Shown: positions 1 to 12,000 of the stretch, piece after piece
How positions within the stretch are numbered: the stretch's first letter is position 1
Layout: the number at the start of each line of letters is the position of its first letter
NCBI RefSeq assembly: GCF_001039355.2
Contig: NW_019774069.1
Span: forward strand, 624,346-688,345
Reading direction: 5' to 3'
From: Lingula anatina
Lineage: Eukaryota > Brachiopoda > Lingulata > Lingulida > Lingulidae
DNA length: 64,000 nucleotides
The notes under the pieces: generated by a model
The model's input: only the letters and a program-made list of their open reading frames with translations
What the model was told of the DNA's origin: nothing
Databases searched by the model: none
Made by a program: the position numbers and the translations under genes

Positions 1-1
1 T

Positions 2-3000
2 CCTAGTGTAGTGATGGCAGCCCAGATGTCAGCTTACAGTGAGGAGGACATCCCTCATGGTCAGCTCACTGCCGCCAGCTCTATAGGCAGCATGACCATG
101 CTAGAAGACCTGAAGAGTAATAAAATTCAGATTGATGTAGGCGGTCCATCAAGTGATGAAGATGAGGAAGATGATGAGGTTGAAGAGGCTGGAATGTCAG
201 AGACAGAGATAGAAAAAGAGGAAGCGGACATAGAAAAGGGGAAAGAAGTAGAGAAAGAATCAAAGGACAAAAATGAGAATAGTATATCTAGATCTGGAAG
301 TAGGAAAAGTAAAAATAAGAAAGGAATATTGTCTAATATCAACAGGGATATCTTGCAGGCAGTGAATCGTTTCCAGAGGAAACAGAAAAAAGGGACCATT
401 GATGTGTGGTGGCTTTTTGATGATGGAGGTAATTCAAAATGACAAGCCAAAAGTAGTATAATATAAATATACTGATAATATAAATAACACTGGTTATGTT
501 ATTAAAACATAGTTTTACATAAGATGATTAAATATTTTCATAAGAAAAAAGTCTTCATGGTGTTTTGAAATTGTATTAAGCCTAGTTTAGTGGATATGTA
601 ATTGTGTGTGATATCTTGAGTACCTTTTGAAGTATTGTTGTTACATAATCAGCTTGTCAACTACTTTTCACTACTAGACTACTAGTTTTACTAGTTTTCA
701 CTACTAGTATTTGTCACCCATCACTTTAGTGCTCTCTACTTGATGACTTATCAACAGGCTATCACCCAGGCTATCTAAATGACCGTTGAGTGTAGAAAAA
801 TGAGACAACTTATAATTGCCAACCAGAGTATTTGCTTTCAACTACGATTGATTTTTTCTTATCTACCAGTCCTTTCCTTATCTAATTGTAGGTCTGACCA
901 TGTTGATCCCATACATTCTGTCCACCAAGTCACACTGGTCAAATTGCGATCTCCGTGTCTTTACTGCTGGAACTAAAAAGAAGGAACTTGACAGGGATCA
1001 GAAAAAGTATGACCAATTTATTAAAAAGTGTTGCATCATTAACAATACATTTAGAGAACTCAAAGTAAATTTGCTGACTTTCATATTTATTTTATTTCAT
1101 TTTTTAACATGAAAAAGTTTTCAGATTACATGCTTTAATGTCAATGCTTTGCTTTGATAATATAGCTGTTGACACATCTGTCTTTTCTATTTCAGCATGG
1201 CAACATTGTTAAGTAAATTTAGGATAGACTACTCAAAAATGACAGTTATCCCAGACATTGGAAAGAAGCCAAAAGAGGAAAGGTAATATGTTGGTGTTTT
1301 TATGAGAATCCCCTTACTTATTTTTTTAAGTAGTGTAAGACATGAATGTTTTTATGGTCAAAAATGTGAATTGTACTTCATAGTATTATACTATCAATTA
1401 TCAGTGGGATTTTAGGTAGACTGAATATTGAATGACATAGATGGACAATTAGTGGTGACAAGTAACCCCCCCCCCCCCCCCCCCCCCCNTTTACAGCTTG
1501 TCAAGCACAAGACTGGTGGCTGTGTTCCTTATTTTGTATATGTGGGGGTCTATATGAATGCGCTTGCTCCAGCTGGTGGTACAATATTCGGAGGCGGTAT
1601 CGCCTCTCTGATCCTCTAGTTTTTTTAAGTAGTGGAAGACATGAATGTTTTTATGGTCAAAAATGTGAATTGTACTTTATAGTATTATACTATCAATTAT
1701 CAAAGTGGGATTTAGGTAGACTGAATATTGAATGACATAGATGGGCAATTAGTGGTGACAAGTACTAAATACAGTGGGTTTTGATGGTGCTTTTACTCCC
1801 CCCCCCCCAAATATAACCAGTGTCATCTTTGATTTGTTAGATATTTATCACTTTTTAATATATATGTATGTTTACGTATCTGTTTAAAAAAGTGATTTAA
1901 AGACTTTTCAAGAAGATTTCCAAATTTCTTTTGGAAAATACAAAATTAATTATCATTTCCCATCAGTACCCTTTGTATGCGATCTAAAAACTGATCATGT
2001 TAAAATGTTTTTTAAATGATATGTCAGTAAAATTAAGCACACTCACCTGAAGTTCTCTTTACTTTCAGAAAAAAATCCCCCTATGCATCTTGTTTAATGT
2101 GTAAGAAATGGAATGTAGCAAATAATAATAATATGTATTTTGTTTTCTGTTTTGAAGTATTGCCCAGTTTAAAACCTTGATCAAACCCTGGGTCCTGGAT
2201 GAAGAAGCTGGGGAGACGGAAGAAATGTTCCCCTGGAAAATATCTGAAGCAGAGATGCTGGCAAATAAAGACAAGGTTAGTAGACAAGGCAAAGAGATTA
2301 TGTATATATACCTGTCTTTTATCATATACTTGAGGAGTATGTATAGAAATTATTACATAAAATCTTAGTGAAATAAGGTAACAGATTATTATAATACAGT
2401 AACAATAATACAGTAACAGGTTAAAATATCTTTTTCATTAATTTTTTATGCCTTAAAATAAGTGCTTCCCTGTCCTTGTGTACTTAATGCTGTTCATTCA
2501 TTTTAATGACCGTTTTTAGAACTATCGCCACATTCGCCTGCGAGAGCTGTTAATGGAACACTCCCATAGTGAGGCATCCCTGATCGTCATGTAAGATCAT
2601 CTCTGTTAATGTCACATTTTATATTTCAAATATGACCATTTTATTCATTTTATTACCTATTTCAATTTTATTTTTAAAAAATCATCTCTGAGTCTATGCT
2701 CATTTTGTTTTTGTATTCTTTATATTATTTTGTTTTTTTTGTACTTAAACTGCACTTTATTCAATGGATGCATTTATTAGAATGGGTAATTTATTTTCTA
2801 TGCTGCTTAAGATTAATTAAATCCTACTGTATTTTGATAAATAATTCTAAAAAGCACCGATTCCCCCTCTTTACAGTCTTGCACATCCTTTCAGTCACTG
2901 CAATAAATTTAGCATCACTCTTAAAAGGGTCTTAAAATGTGGCCTTTATTTGCCTATTTGCATCTTATGAACATTTTATCTCTGTGTCTAAATATACAAT

Positions 3001-3188
3001 GTCTACTATAACACTTAGATGGGTATTCATTTCTCTCCTTTTCTATTCTCAGGACTCTCCCCATGCCACGCAAAGGTACCTGTGGGGCAGGGCTGTACAT
3101 GGCCTGGCTAGAGACTCTGACCAAAGACATGCCGCCCATACTGCTGCTGAGAGGAAACCAGACCAGTGTATTAACATATTACAGTTAA
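2..3188 (+). CDS. SLC12 family cation-chloride cotransporter (NKCC/NCC type), C-terminal part
   Basis: Electroneutral Na-(K)-Cl cotransporter of the plasma membrane. Only the cytoplasmic C-terminal region is present; the transmembrane half lies left of the window. Six exons join in phase: 2-428, 892-1006, 1196-1282, 2158-2275, 2520-2590 and 3053-3188, with stop TAA at 3186-3188. The spliced protein contains [20 protein letters not shown] across exons 1-2, then [44 protein letters not shown], and the terminal block [15 protein letters not shown] ending in LTYYS. All are signature blocks of SLC12A1/A2/A3 C-termini. Exon 1 begins before or at the window edge; the codon at 11 is not a real start. 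A Ser/Asp/Glu-rich linker ([11 protein letters not shown]) precedes the conserved block, where the family is normally variable. The subtype (NKCC or NCC) cannot be decided without the membrane domain. Confidence 0.95.
1321..1764. repeat. duplicated intron segment around a poly-C run and an N
   Basis: The segment 1321-1464 recurs almost exactly at 1621-1764 in the same intron of the SLC12 gene. Between them lie a poly-C run (about 1465-1488), one N at 1489, and about 130 bases of unrelated sequence. The second copy continues into ordinary intron with a shorter poly-C run near 1799-1808. The simplest reading is a badly assembled homopolymer region. A real local duplication is the alternative. 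Confidence 0.75.
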
Positions 3189-3263
3189 ATGGCAGGAGAT
3201 GCCTTCTTAGTCTTTTTATGTACAGACACAGATGTGTCTGTACATATTGCCATCACCTGCGTC

Positions 3264-3331
3264 TGTCGTCGCCGTCGTCGCCGATGCCGATGGCGATGGC
3301 GATGCCGATGGCGATGGCGATGCCGTCGCCG
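3264..3331. repeat. CpG-rich GTCGCC/GATGGC minisatellite
   Basis: Short GC-rich array of GTCGCC and GATGGC/GATGCC hexamer-like units just after the SLC12 stop codon, probably in its 3' UTR. It is striking in an AT-rich surround. The open frames across it are products of the hexamer periodicity. Confidence 0.8.
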
Positions 3332-3410
3332 TGCACTTTCATTGTAAACACGATAAGTGGAAGGCAGTTTTAGTTTTTGGCTTTATATTTACAGAGCTGA
3401 TAAATATTCA

Positions 3411-4690
3411 TAAAACGCAGGTCAAGTTCGAAAATCAGCATGATCAGGCCATTATTGTAGAAGTTATGCTGTTTTTTCACTTTTCAGCATATATGAAACA
3501 CTGTAAACACAATATAAGAAAAACAGATTGGCCGATTGTCATGAAACTCATAGGAGTGATCAATCCTGCTAAAACGCAGGTTGAGTTCGAAAAATCAGCA
3601 TAATCTGGGCATTATTTTAGAAGTTATGCTGTTTTTTCACATTTCCTCAGATTCAACTCTTAGGCATGTTAACAGTCTCATTATTGAACTAATAAGATAC
3701 GTAAAAGTGTTTGTTTGACATTTCCTGCATCTTTACAACATTGTTAGTTGATTATGTAAAAATGATGGTAAACTTGTTATCGTGTATTGTGTAATAAAGT
3801 GTCAAAAATGGAAATAAACTCATATCATTGCAGTTTGTCAGATTCAATCATTCACTATGTTCAGAATCTCAGAATGGAAGAGATTGGACATTTAACACTG
3901 CTCTGTTGATATTTTTCCCATCTCATCAATTTTCTTAGTTGATCATATAAAAACGGCAGAAAACTGTTAATTTTGTTTTATGTTAAAAATTGTTAAAAAT
4001 GGAAAAAAAAAACATTTCAGAACAGTGCTGTCTTGTTTACATTTTGGCATTTTCAAGTTGTGACTTTGAAGTTCCATGGGCCTGAAGACCTTTGCTAGTC
4101 ACATTTTCTGAATATCCATAATACTAATATTTTATTATTAAAATTGATGGTCATTATGCTGTTAAACATTATGTAATATTGCATCAAAATTTGAAAAAAA
4201 AAACTATTTTGGGCACTGCTCCCATGATGACCATTTAAGAAAAACCATGTCATTTACTGTTCTCAAACTTACAGGAAAGAAACATGGGACTAAAATACAG
4301 CTTCAGTAGACAATGCAGTCTGTTTGATAATTCTTTCTGCTAGTTAAACAGTTTTTTTGTGAAAATTAAATTTTTCACATATTGGCATTTTCAAGGTGTG
4401 ACTTTGAAGTTCCACGGGCTTGAAGACCCATGCTAGTCACATTTTCTGAAAATCCATGAAACGTATATTTTATTATTAAAAATTGACGGTCATTATGCTG
4501 TTAACCATTATGTAATATGGCATCAGAATAGAAGAAAACACAATTTTGGGTGCTGCTGCCATGATGACCATTATGGGAAAACCATGTTACTTATGATTGC
4601 CAAACTTTCAAAAAAGAAATACAGGACTAAAATGCAGCCTGAGTTGGAAAAGCAGTCTAATTGGCTTCTTTTTCTGGAAGTTATACATTT
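3411..4690. repeat. degenerate tandem repeat array downstream of SLC12
   Basis: At least four related units end in the same tail, which reads roughly taaaacgcaggt, gagttcgaaaa, then gaagttatgctg. The tails are at 3411-3480, 3570-3640, about 4290-4345 and about 4630-4690. The two longer units, 4041-4345 and 4381-4690, share about 300 bp including tgactttgaagttcca and gctagtcacattttctga. A divergent single copy of the longer unit lies far away at 29456-29625, so this is a dispersed family as well as a local array. Confidence 0.7.
3793..3798 (+). promoter_or_regulatory. candidate poly(A) signal of the SLC12 gene
   Basis: AATAAA about 605 bases after the stop codon, with a second AATAAA about 20 bases later. 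Position fits a 3' UTR end, but no cleavage evidence is available. Confidence 0.4.
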
Positions 4691-7600
4691 TCAAAGTGTG
4701 AACTTGTTACACATTTTACTTACATTGGTATTACCTGTTGAGCATAATTAAAATTTGATGTTGAATTTGCAGTTTAACATAATGTTCTTTTGCATCAGAA
4801 TTGACAGTAGCCTATTTAGTGCATAGTTATTTCCTGTTTTTAGTCTGTACATTTGACAGCTTTGCTGCCTTGTTATTAGTAGGGGTGTAAAGCTTGCAAA
4901 TATTAATAATTGAGTTATAGTATGAATATCTAAGGTACTTATGTATGAAAGCTTGGTAGGGGTCAATGTGGAATATGATCTAGTGAACAGTGCAATCAAG
5001 TTTTACATTATTTGGAGTATACAGGATATTTGAAAATCAAACAGTTGCTCTTACACACGACTGTGTGTGGGACTTCTTTTAACTTAGGGAGTGGTTAATA
5101 CATCGACAGTAGTTCAAGCAAGCAATTAGGGGAAAATGTTTCTAAGAACAAATATATGAAATGAGAGTGTTAATGGTACAGTGCTTAGTAAGTGAACATG
5201 CCAACATGCAAACTAGAAAAGTGGAAGCAGTGTAAGAGGCACAAGGTATAGAAACTAGTAAAACATGCATAAGACTCTAACTATATTAACATTTCTCTTC
5301 ACTTTGTGTCAGTTATATACATTTAAATATATTAAGTTGCAATATTTTTATTATATTTTTTTTGAAAGCACAGATATACCTCTGGCACATTTACATGACA
5401 TTATACACAGGTGCAAGAAAATATCCCAGTCTTAATATATATCCAGCATAATCTTTGCCCTTCAACTTGTAATGGTTGGTATATACATACTTAGTATGTA
5501 CATATACAGGGACACAAATTTACTCAGTGTATTTATTCATTGGAACCATGACATGGTGAGAAGCATTTATTTTAAAAATGGGACTTCAGCTCTTCATGTT
5601 TAAATATAATAGCACTTTTATTTATTTAACAAGAATTATTTATAGTTCAATATATTATATAAAAATAGCTAATTAATCTGTTAATTTTGTGTGATAGACC
5701 AATAATATATGGCACTAAATTATGATATTGGTGATGGTTGTATATAACAATATAACAACTTTAGTAATCTCACAACCGTGCTAGAGAGTGCTTTTGGTTT
5801 ATCAAAAGGGCAACTGTAGAAAAATCAAAAAGATAAAGGAATAAGGAAATAAGATATTGTACAAGTTGGACAAAAAGTTTAGTCAGTATGACAACCTAAG
5901 TGTGGTTTTCCCTTGATGCATTTGAGCATTTGAAATCCTGCGTCTATTTGTTAAGTCTAGCTTAAAGCAGAGTGCAAAATGAGATGTTTGGATGTTTAAG
6001 CAAGGAGGTGTATATACATCCCCTTGGTTTAAGTAAGAGTACTTTAGTGATTGATCTCAACAGTGTACATCTTTAGTAATGTGATTTGTCTTTAATGTTT
6101 ATTTCTTAGGCCATGACTTTGTCATTACAATTGCAGAAACAGCAAATTCATCCAACCCATTTTAATATAAAACTGCCTTAGTCCAGCTCAGTAAAGCTGC
6201 TGACTGGTATGTTAGTTCTACCTCTGGTGAATGAATGAAATACCCAAAACTGTTGTTCAGTGTATTGGCACTTTGAGAAAATCAATCAGTTTAAGCCATA
6301 TTTCATTGCTGTTCTTTTCTTTTATCAGTTTACTTCACAAATTAATTACTAATAGTCAAAAGTCTTAATGCATGGAAATTCATTTATTTTTTCAAAATAG
6401 AAACACAAATATAACATTGAAACATTAGTTCAATGTGCCTTATTTAAGCAGGAGTGTTATTTCCTAGATATATATAATTATTAAGTGCCTATTATTCAGC
6501 ATTTATCAGCCTGTAAGTAATATGAGTTGTTTTTTACGATGTTCTCTCTAAAAATTATTTTATAATGAATTAAGAAAGCAATGTTTCATATACCTATAGG
6601 ATGACCTTGGTTCAAAAGAGGATCATGACCACAAACAAATGCCTTGTTAGGATTTAGTCCAGTTTTTATCATTTGTTGGTTAGTAAAGATGTTACTTCAA
6701 TTATATAATTGGTTATTGGTATAAAGTGGAAATATAAAATTTCATCTTTGCTTTGTTATATGAAATATGACAACTTAAAAAAATGTAAATCTTTAATAGC
6801 AGCATAAAGGATAGTTAGTTTTGTTTTAAAAGTTACTGTAGTCTGAATTCCAAGAAATACTTTTTAGTAAATGGATCCTAGAGAAGTATTTAGATATTGT
6901 TTTTGAGATTAATCTTTATCTCCACCTTAGGTTTATTGGCTATGTAAGAAATTGATCAATGGGTTTGATGAGAATAATTTAAAATGGTTTTGTCCATTTT
7001 TATTTTATACTACCTCTCATGATGTTAATTGTCAGAAAAAAGATAACAGAAAAAAACTGTCTGCATTTAGTGTTTAAGCAACTTGTTTTGTGTATCTCAA
7101 TTGGCATTTAGGGGCATTTATAAATGTTTTTTTTTTTTTTTTTTGTTATATTTATGTTATAAGGTATTAGATCAATTGATACTATTTATTGCAACTTTTG
7201 AATTTGCACTACGCTTTTGCCAAAATTGAACCAAAATTGCCAATACATTTTATGATACTTTGTTACTTGTAAGAAGGTGCCACAAACATTTTTCAGTAAA
7301 GTTTTGCCTCCAACATGAACTCTTTTTCTGCCATTGTCATTTTAATGGAAGTTTGAGAAGATGGTTTTTTAAAATACTTTTTCTACTCTGCTAATTATTT
7401 GAGAATCATTATTTTGCTTATATCCAAATTTATTAGAATTTACATGGAATTACCAGGTGACATCTCTAAATGAGACTTGAAATTTTGTTTGACAAGGATG
7501 AATAAAAGGCGTTTAAACATTTCTCTTTCCCTGTTGTCAAATGCCGGTACATGTACCTGTATAAGGAACTTCAAAGGTGTCAGTTTATTAGTACACTTGC

Positions 7601-7780
7601 ATGGCTGCCAAGTGTGCTGGATTATGAGGTTCATTTATCTCCTAATTTTGATCTAGTGAATGTGGAAAAAGAATTCTGTGTTATTGATAGAACACTAGAA
7701 GTCGGAGAGTTTAATTTAAAAAGAAAATTCCATGCTCCTTGCAACACTCCCCATGCACACGCAGAACTGGGGCTGTAGCA
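4691..7780. other. intergenic, no gene seen
   Basis: AT-rich sequence without any exon showing splice-phase continuity or recognisable protein similarity. A poly-T run lies near 7126-7144. No other structure was recognised. Confidence 0.6.
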
Positions 7781-7784
7781 ATAG

Positions 7785-7857
7785 TCCGAAGGTTCAACAG
7801 TCTGAAGGTTCATTGGTCCGATTGTTCACTATAGAACCTTCGGATCAATGAACCCTT
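7785..7857. repeat. hairpin-forming sequence with AAGGTTC repeats
   Basis: GGTTCATTGGTCCGA near 7807-7821 pairs with TCGGATCAATGAACC near 7839-7853, and TCCGAAGGTTC just upstream pairs with GAACCTTCGGA within the loop side. A poly-A run of about 25 follows at 7862-7886. This may be the end of a small retroposed or foldback element. Confidence 0.5.
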
Positions 7858-7931
7858 GCTTAAAAAAAAAAAAAAAAAAAAAAAAATACGATGAAAATGT
7901 CAAATAATCCTGGATTTGCCCCTGTCTCTAA

Positions 7932-8188
7932 GGGACCATTCACACAGATATTTGGATCCATCTATCTCCCCTGGGAGTCTCACTAAATTGCTGTCAGCAT
8001 GACTGGCTTAAATGCCTGTCAGCCTAGTAAAGCTGTTAGGGGGTAATTATCTTTACCCCCTAGATGATTCGGTAGGGGTGACAGACATTTAAGCTGTTTA
8101 AATGTTAAAGACATTTAAGCAATTTAGTGAGACTCCCCAGGGAGTTGGGTCCATCCAGATGGATCGACCAAGGCATGGGAACCCAGTC
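7932..8188. mobile_element. palindromic MITE, copy 1
   Basis: A 257-bp imperfect palindrome flanked by TAA on both sides (7929-7931 and 8189-8191). Ends read GGGACCATTC and, on the other strand, GACTGGGTTCCCATGCC. The internal arms both contain GGGAGTCTCACTAAATTGCT. It has no coding capacity. The 3-bp TAA duplication suggests mobilisation by a PIF/Harbinger-type transposase, which is an inference. Related copies lie at 11852, 32997 and 48303. Confidence 0.8.
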
Positions 8189-8190
8189 TA

Positions 8191-8915
8191 AGCAGTTCTA
8201 TGCTCCAGTGTTTTTTTATCTTATTTTTACTTGTCCACTAAAATTTTCAAGGGGTGGAAAGTTTATAAATATGCTTTTGCTACAAGCACGTTTTATGTGA
8301 GAGAGGTGAATTACTGGTTCAGCAATCCAATTACCCCCATTCAAATGATATTGATGAATCAGATGCTTCTTTTTTAATAAAGTGCATCATGTCCATTTTG
8401 TCTTATTTATTCCTTTGAAACGCTGTGTACTGAAACAAAACATATTTCAGATTATTTTAATGGTTGTCCTGACAAAATTGATCATCTGACCCCTCAATAA
8501 TTTTAGTCTCATATTAATTTTTTTTACCATGGAATCTTTTAAGTTTATAATATGGTTATCAATAGTATTTTATGGACTGCTACAAATAATCAGTGCCTTC
8601 TTTTGAAAGAATACAATTCAGTGTTTTCCAAAATATAGAATAAACAATTCTCGTGTGCTAATTTGCACTTTTTTCTGAACCTTTATAATGGTCCTAGTCA
8701 GTGGAGGGAATTTATAACGAGGCTTACACGCGGAAACTTAGGTGAAGGTCGGGGCGATTTTTTTTTTTGGGTTATTGTCTCAAATGCGTTCTCTTTAACA
8801 TATATACGTTTAAGTTACTGGGTTTTTGTCCACCAAGTTGATTCTTGTTATGAATTTATTTCGATTTTGATGATATATCAAAAAAATCTCGTTCGCTGTT
8901 TTTAGTAACCAAGAG
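8191..8915. other. intergenic, no gene seen
   Basis: AT-rich sequence upstream of the coiled-coil gene. No exon or repeat family was recognised here. Confidence 0.55.
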
Positions 8916-9013
8916 AAGCCGCAATGGCGGCCAGTTGAAATATTTCAGCTTCGCGTATTTTAGTACAAACATTCCATTCTCATAAGTGTATGTATTAATA
9001 TAAAAGCAGTAGA
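8916..9013 (+). promoter_or_regulatory. probable 5' UTR/promoter of the coiled-coil gene with YY1-like motif and a 4-codon uORF
   Basis: The motif GCAATGGCGGCC (8921-8932) matches the YY1 consensus AANATGGCGGC, which in animals usually sits just downstream of transcription starts. The ATG inside it (8924) opens a tiny frame, M-A-A-S-stop, ending at 8938, 75 bases before the main start at 9014. The local rise in CpG supports a promoter. No TATA box is obvious. Confidence 0.45.
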
Positions 9014-12000
9014 ATGGGATCGGGAGCAAGTTCTGGTGTTAGGGAAATACGAATAGACCAGGAGAGTGAAAAATATGAGAGATATGACAGGTAAATTTTA
9101 TTGCATATTTTGTGACCCTTTCGTTACTGTCGTTACCAGTCATTGAATCGGTGCCTTCATTATTTTGTCTAGTTTGTAAATCCATAAAACGTCCTGACAT
9201 TTTCTAGATTAAACTGTAGAGTTGACAATTTACTGATCTCATTATTGCGCAAATCAACATATTGATTTCAGACCCCGGAGTAACAGGGAAGGCAAGGAAA
9301 GACGTGCGTACATGATGGACAGGGAGGTGAGTGCTTGGGACGTGGGACACTTGGTGTTTCACTAATATAACGCAGAGTGATACATTGAAGATAATTTAGT
9401 TTATTTTTCATATCGTCCCTACCTCTGCGAGATAAATAACACATTATCATTTGATAATGAAATCTTTTGCACTCCTAAATGGGCCACACTAGTGTTGTAG
9501 ATTTCACTTGGTGCAACTTGTAAGTGACCAAATAAGTCAGAGTACTATCACTTAGGTGAAATATCTGAGGCATGTGAGTTTAACATGGCTGTTGATTTGA
9601 TAACACCTACCTTTCTTGCAATGATAAAACCAGTATGGTAGAGATCAAGAGCTTTCAAATTTTAATCAATGCATTTGTACCCTGTTTTGTTCTTTGTCTT
9701 GTACATTTTTGATGCAATGTCGTCGTCGCCACTGATGACGCAGAACGTCGTGAGCCACATCATCGGCCGGACATGACGCAGCACACTCGTGGAGGCCGTG
9801 ACGCGCTCGGCGTTTTTGATGTGGTAGTTTTGTTCTGTTTGATGTTGGTCTTTTTATGTGCCGTAAGCGGGTTTATTCTTTTATGAAAGCACAGGATTCT
9901 CTGGAAGCCTTATTTTTAGTCTTATATTAATTCTTATTTTGATCACCAAGAATAAACTTATCCAAAAACCCCAGTTGTTGTTTTTTCCCGCTTACACATT
10001 TAATGCTCCAAACAGATTAATATCCAATAAAATTACTTATAAATCTATAGTATGCGTGGTCATCATGTAGTACAGTCAATTTGTTTTCATTGTAAACAAA
10101 AAGCCCCATATCATAGGGATGAAACTCTCATACAATCATGTTATCTATCCGTATTGAGCAATAGGTGCCTCTCTCGGTATCCAGAATTGATACTTGGTGC
10201 TTTAAAGGTTTTTATTATGTGTCTGTTTGAGCATATTTTTAAAACTCATTTTCATATCTGATATGTGTGTTCCTAGCAACTCCCAAGCACCCCTATGTTA
10301 AATATCTTGTGGCATGACTATCCGAACTAATTTTATTTTCATTATTTTATGTAGCCATAACAATTTTCGTTTCACATGTATTGATAAATTGTTTGTCAGT
10401 TCATGTTTTTTTAAACACATTAATAACACAAGGCTCATTGTTTATGAATAGATCGTCTGTGTTAACAAAATGCTTTTATAAAAAGTTCTGTATTTTGAAT
10501 TAAAATAAATACATTTATTTGATGTCTAGTTGGCAGTGCTACAAGCAGATTTGGCAAAATGCAGACAAGCAATGGCTGTTGCTGAAGAGAAAGCATCTTC
10601 TTCAGAGGCAGAAGCCAGGGAGTTGGAAAAACAGGTACTTTACAAAATGTTATGACACGTATATTTTTGTAACTGAATAGTACACGTACTTATGTTCTTA
10701 AACAAGTCTCAAAACCTAGTGTTTTTCTAGTTCCCTGTTTTTATGCGTTTGCACTTGTGTGGTTGTAATTTGTGTCACGAAGAAAAATTTTGGACATATT
10801 ATTTCTTATTTCTAATGAAGTAAAACTCAGGTAATTAGTTTTGAATATATATATAAAGCATGGCCCGCTACTCATGTGCAAGGAACATTTAGATTCATGA
10901 TTGTTTTTATTCTGTTTCAGATGTCTACCTTGGAGAGTACCAACCTAGATTTATTGGAAAGGATACAACAACTGGAGGAAAAGATAGAGAGTTTGCATGC
11001 TCAGAAGTGGGAAGATAAATCAGAGGTAGTGAAATTAAGCTTTCCAGTAGATATATCAGTATTGCTATTTTTCAAAAAGCAAATTATATTTAGACAGACA
11101 GAAGAATTAAGCCCTTCCTCTTTAAAAATAAATTAGATAGGTTCAGATGAAAATCTGTTTATTCATGTTACTAGATGTATGGTAATGACTCGGATCTTTT
11201 CATTGGAGAAAATTTATCAATCTTTCAAGTTCTTAATTTCCGAATCATTAAAAAGCATACTCTTTTTAATATTATTAGTGTTTTTACTATACAGAATAGA
11301 ACTATTTAAGCTGATCAATTATTATTGTTTTTATTAGGAATGTAATGAAACATTGAAGGCTAAGGATCAGTATATAGAGAAACTGGAAAAACAGACAAAC
11401 ACCATAAATGCTGAGATTGAGAAAATGGTAGGTTATATATATATATATATATATATATTATGATTTTTTATCTGTCAGCTTATCCTATTGAAGATGCTTA
11501 ATGTCTCAAATAGCTAAGAAAACCATTAAAAGACGTGCAGTGTGTGTTTGACCTCTATATAGCAAAAGTGAATTTTCTTAGATGTTTTTGCAATTTTCCT
11601 TTTATTGACAAGGTATACACTATCCAAAACTATGGAGGAAATTATTATCTTCAAACCTGTTTTTAAGCTCTTATTTTATAGGCTCATGTAAAAGGTCTTT
11701 AACTCTATTACAAGAGTGTTATTAAGCTAAAACTTTAGAACTAAAAACTATAATGATTGTAATTGTAATTTTGTCAATGGGTTTGGATATGGTATACCTT
11801 GTGTAATTACATTGTGTTGTCATTTCCAGAATGAATAATTTTTGCTATATAGGGACCATTCCCACAATCTTATCGTACTAGTAAGAGCGATCCATCTCTG
11901 AGGGGATTGTAAATTGCATTCAGTTTAAGAGTGCACGAAAGTTAATTACCCCCCTAACAGCTTCAGTGGGTGTGACAGACATCTAAGCCCCTTCAACTGC

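Noticed and set aside
1608-1620. GATCCTCTAG resembling a cloning-vector polylinker
   Set aside because: The match is only about 10 bases and the flanking bases do not continue it; chance is likely. Kept only as a note under the N-linked repeat.
3232-3603. 123-residue open frame across the GTCGCC/GATGGC array
   Set aside because: The Asp/Gly/Ala repeat comes from hexamer periodicity, and the frame runs on into a non-coding repeat without splice sites or similarity.
7551-7778. 75-residue open frame before the first MITE
   Set aside because: No splice context or similarity; its end runs into the hairpin/poly-A element.
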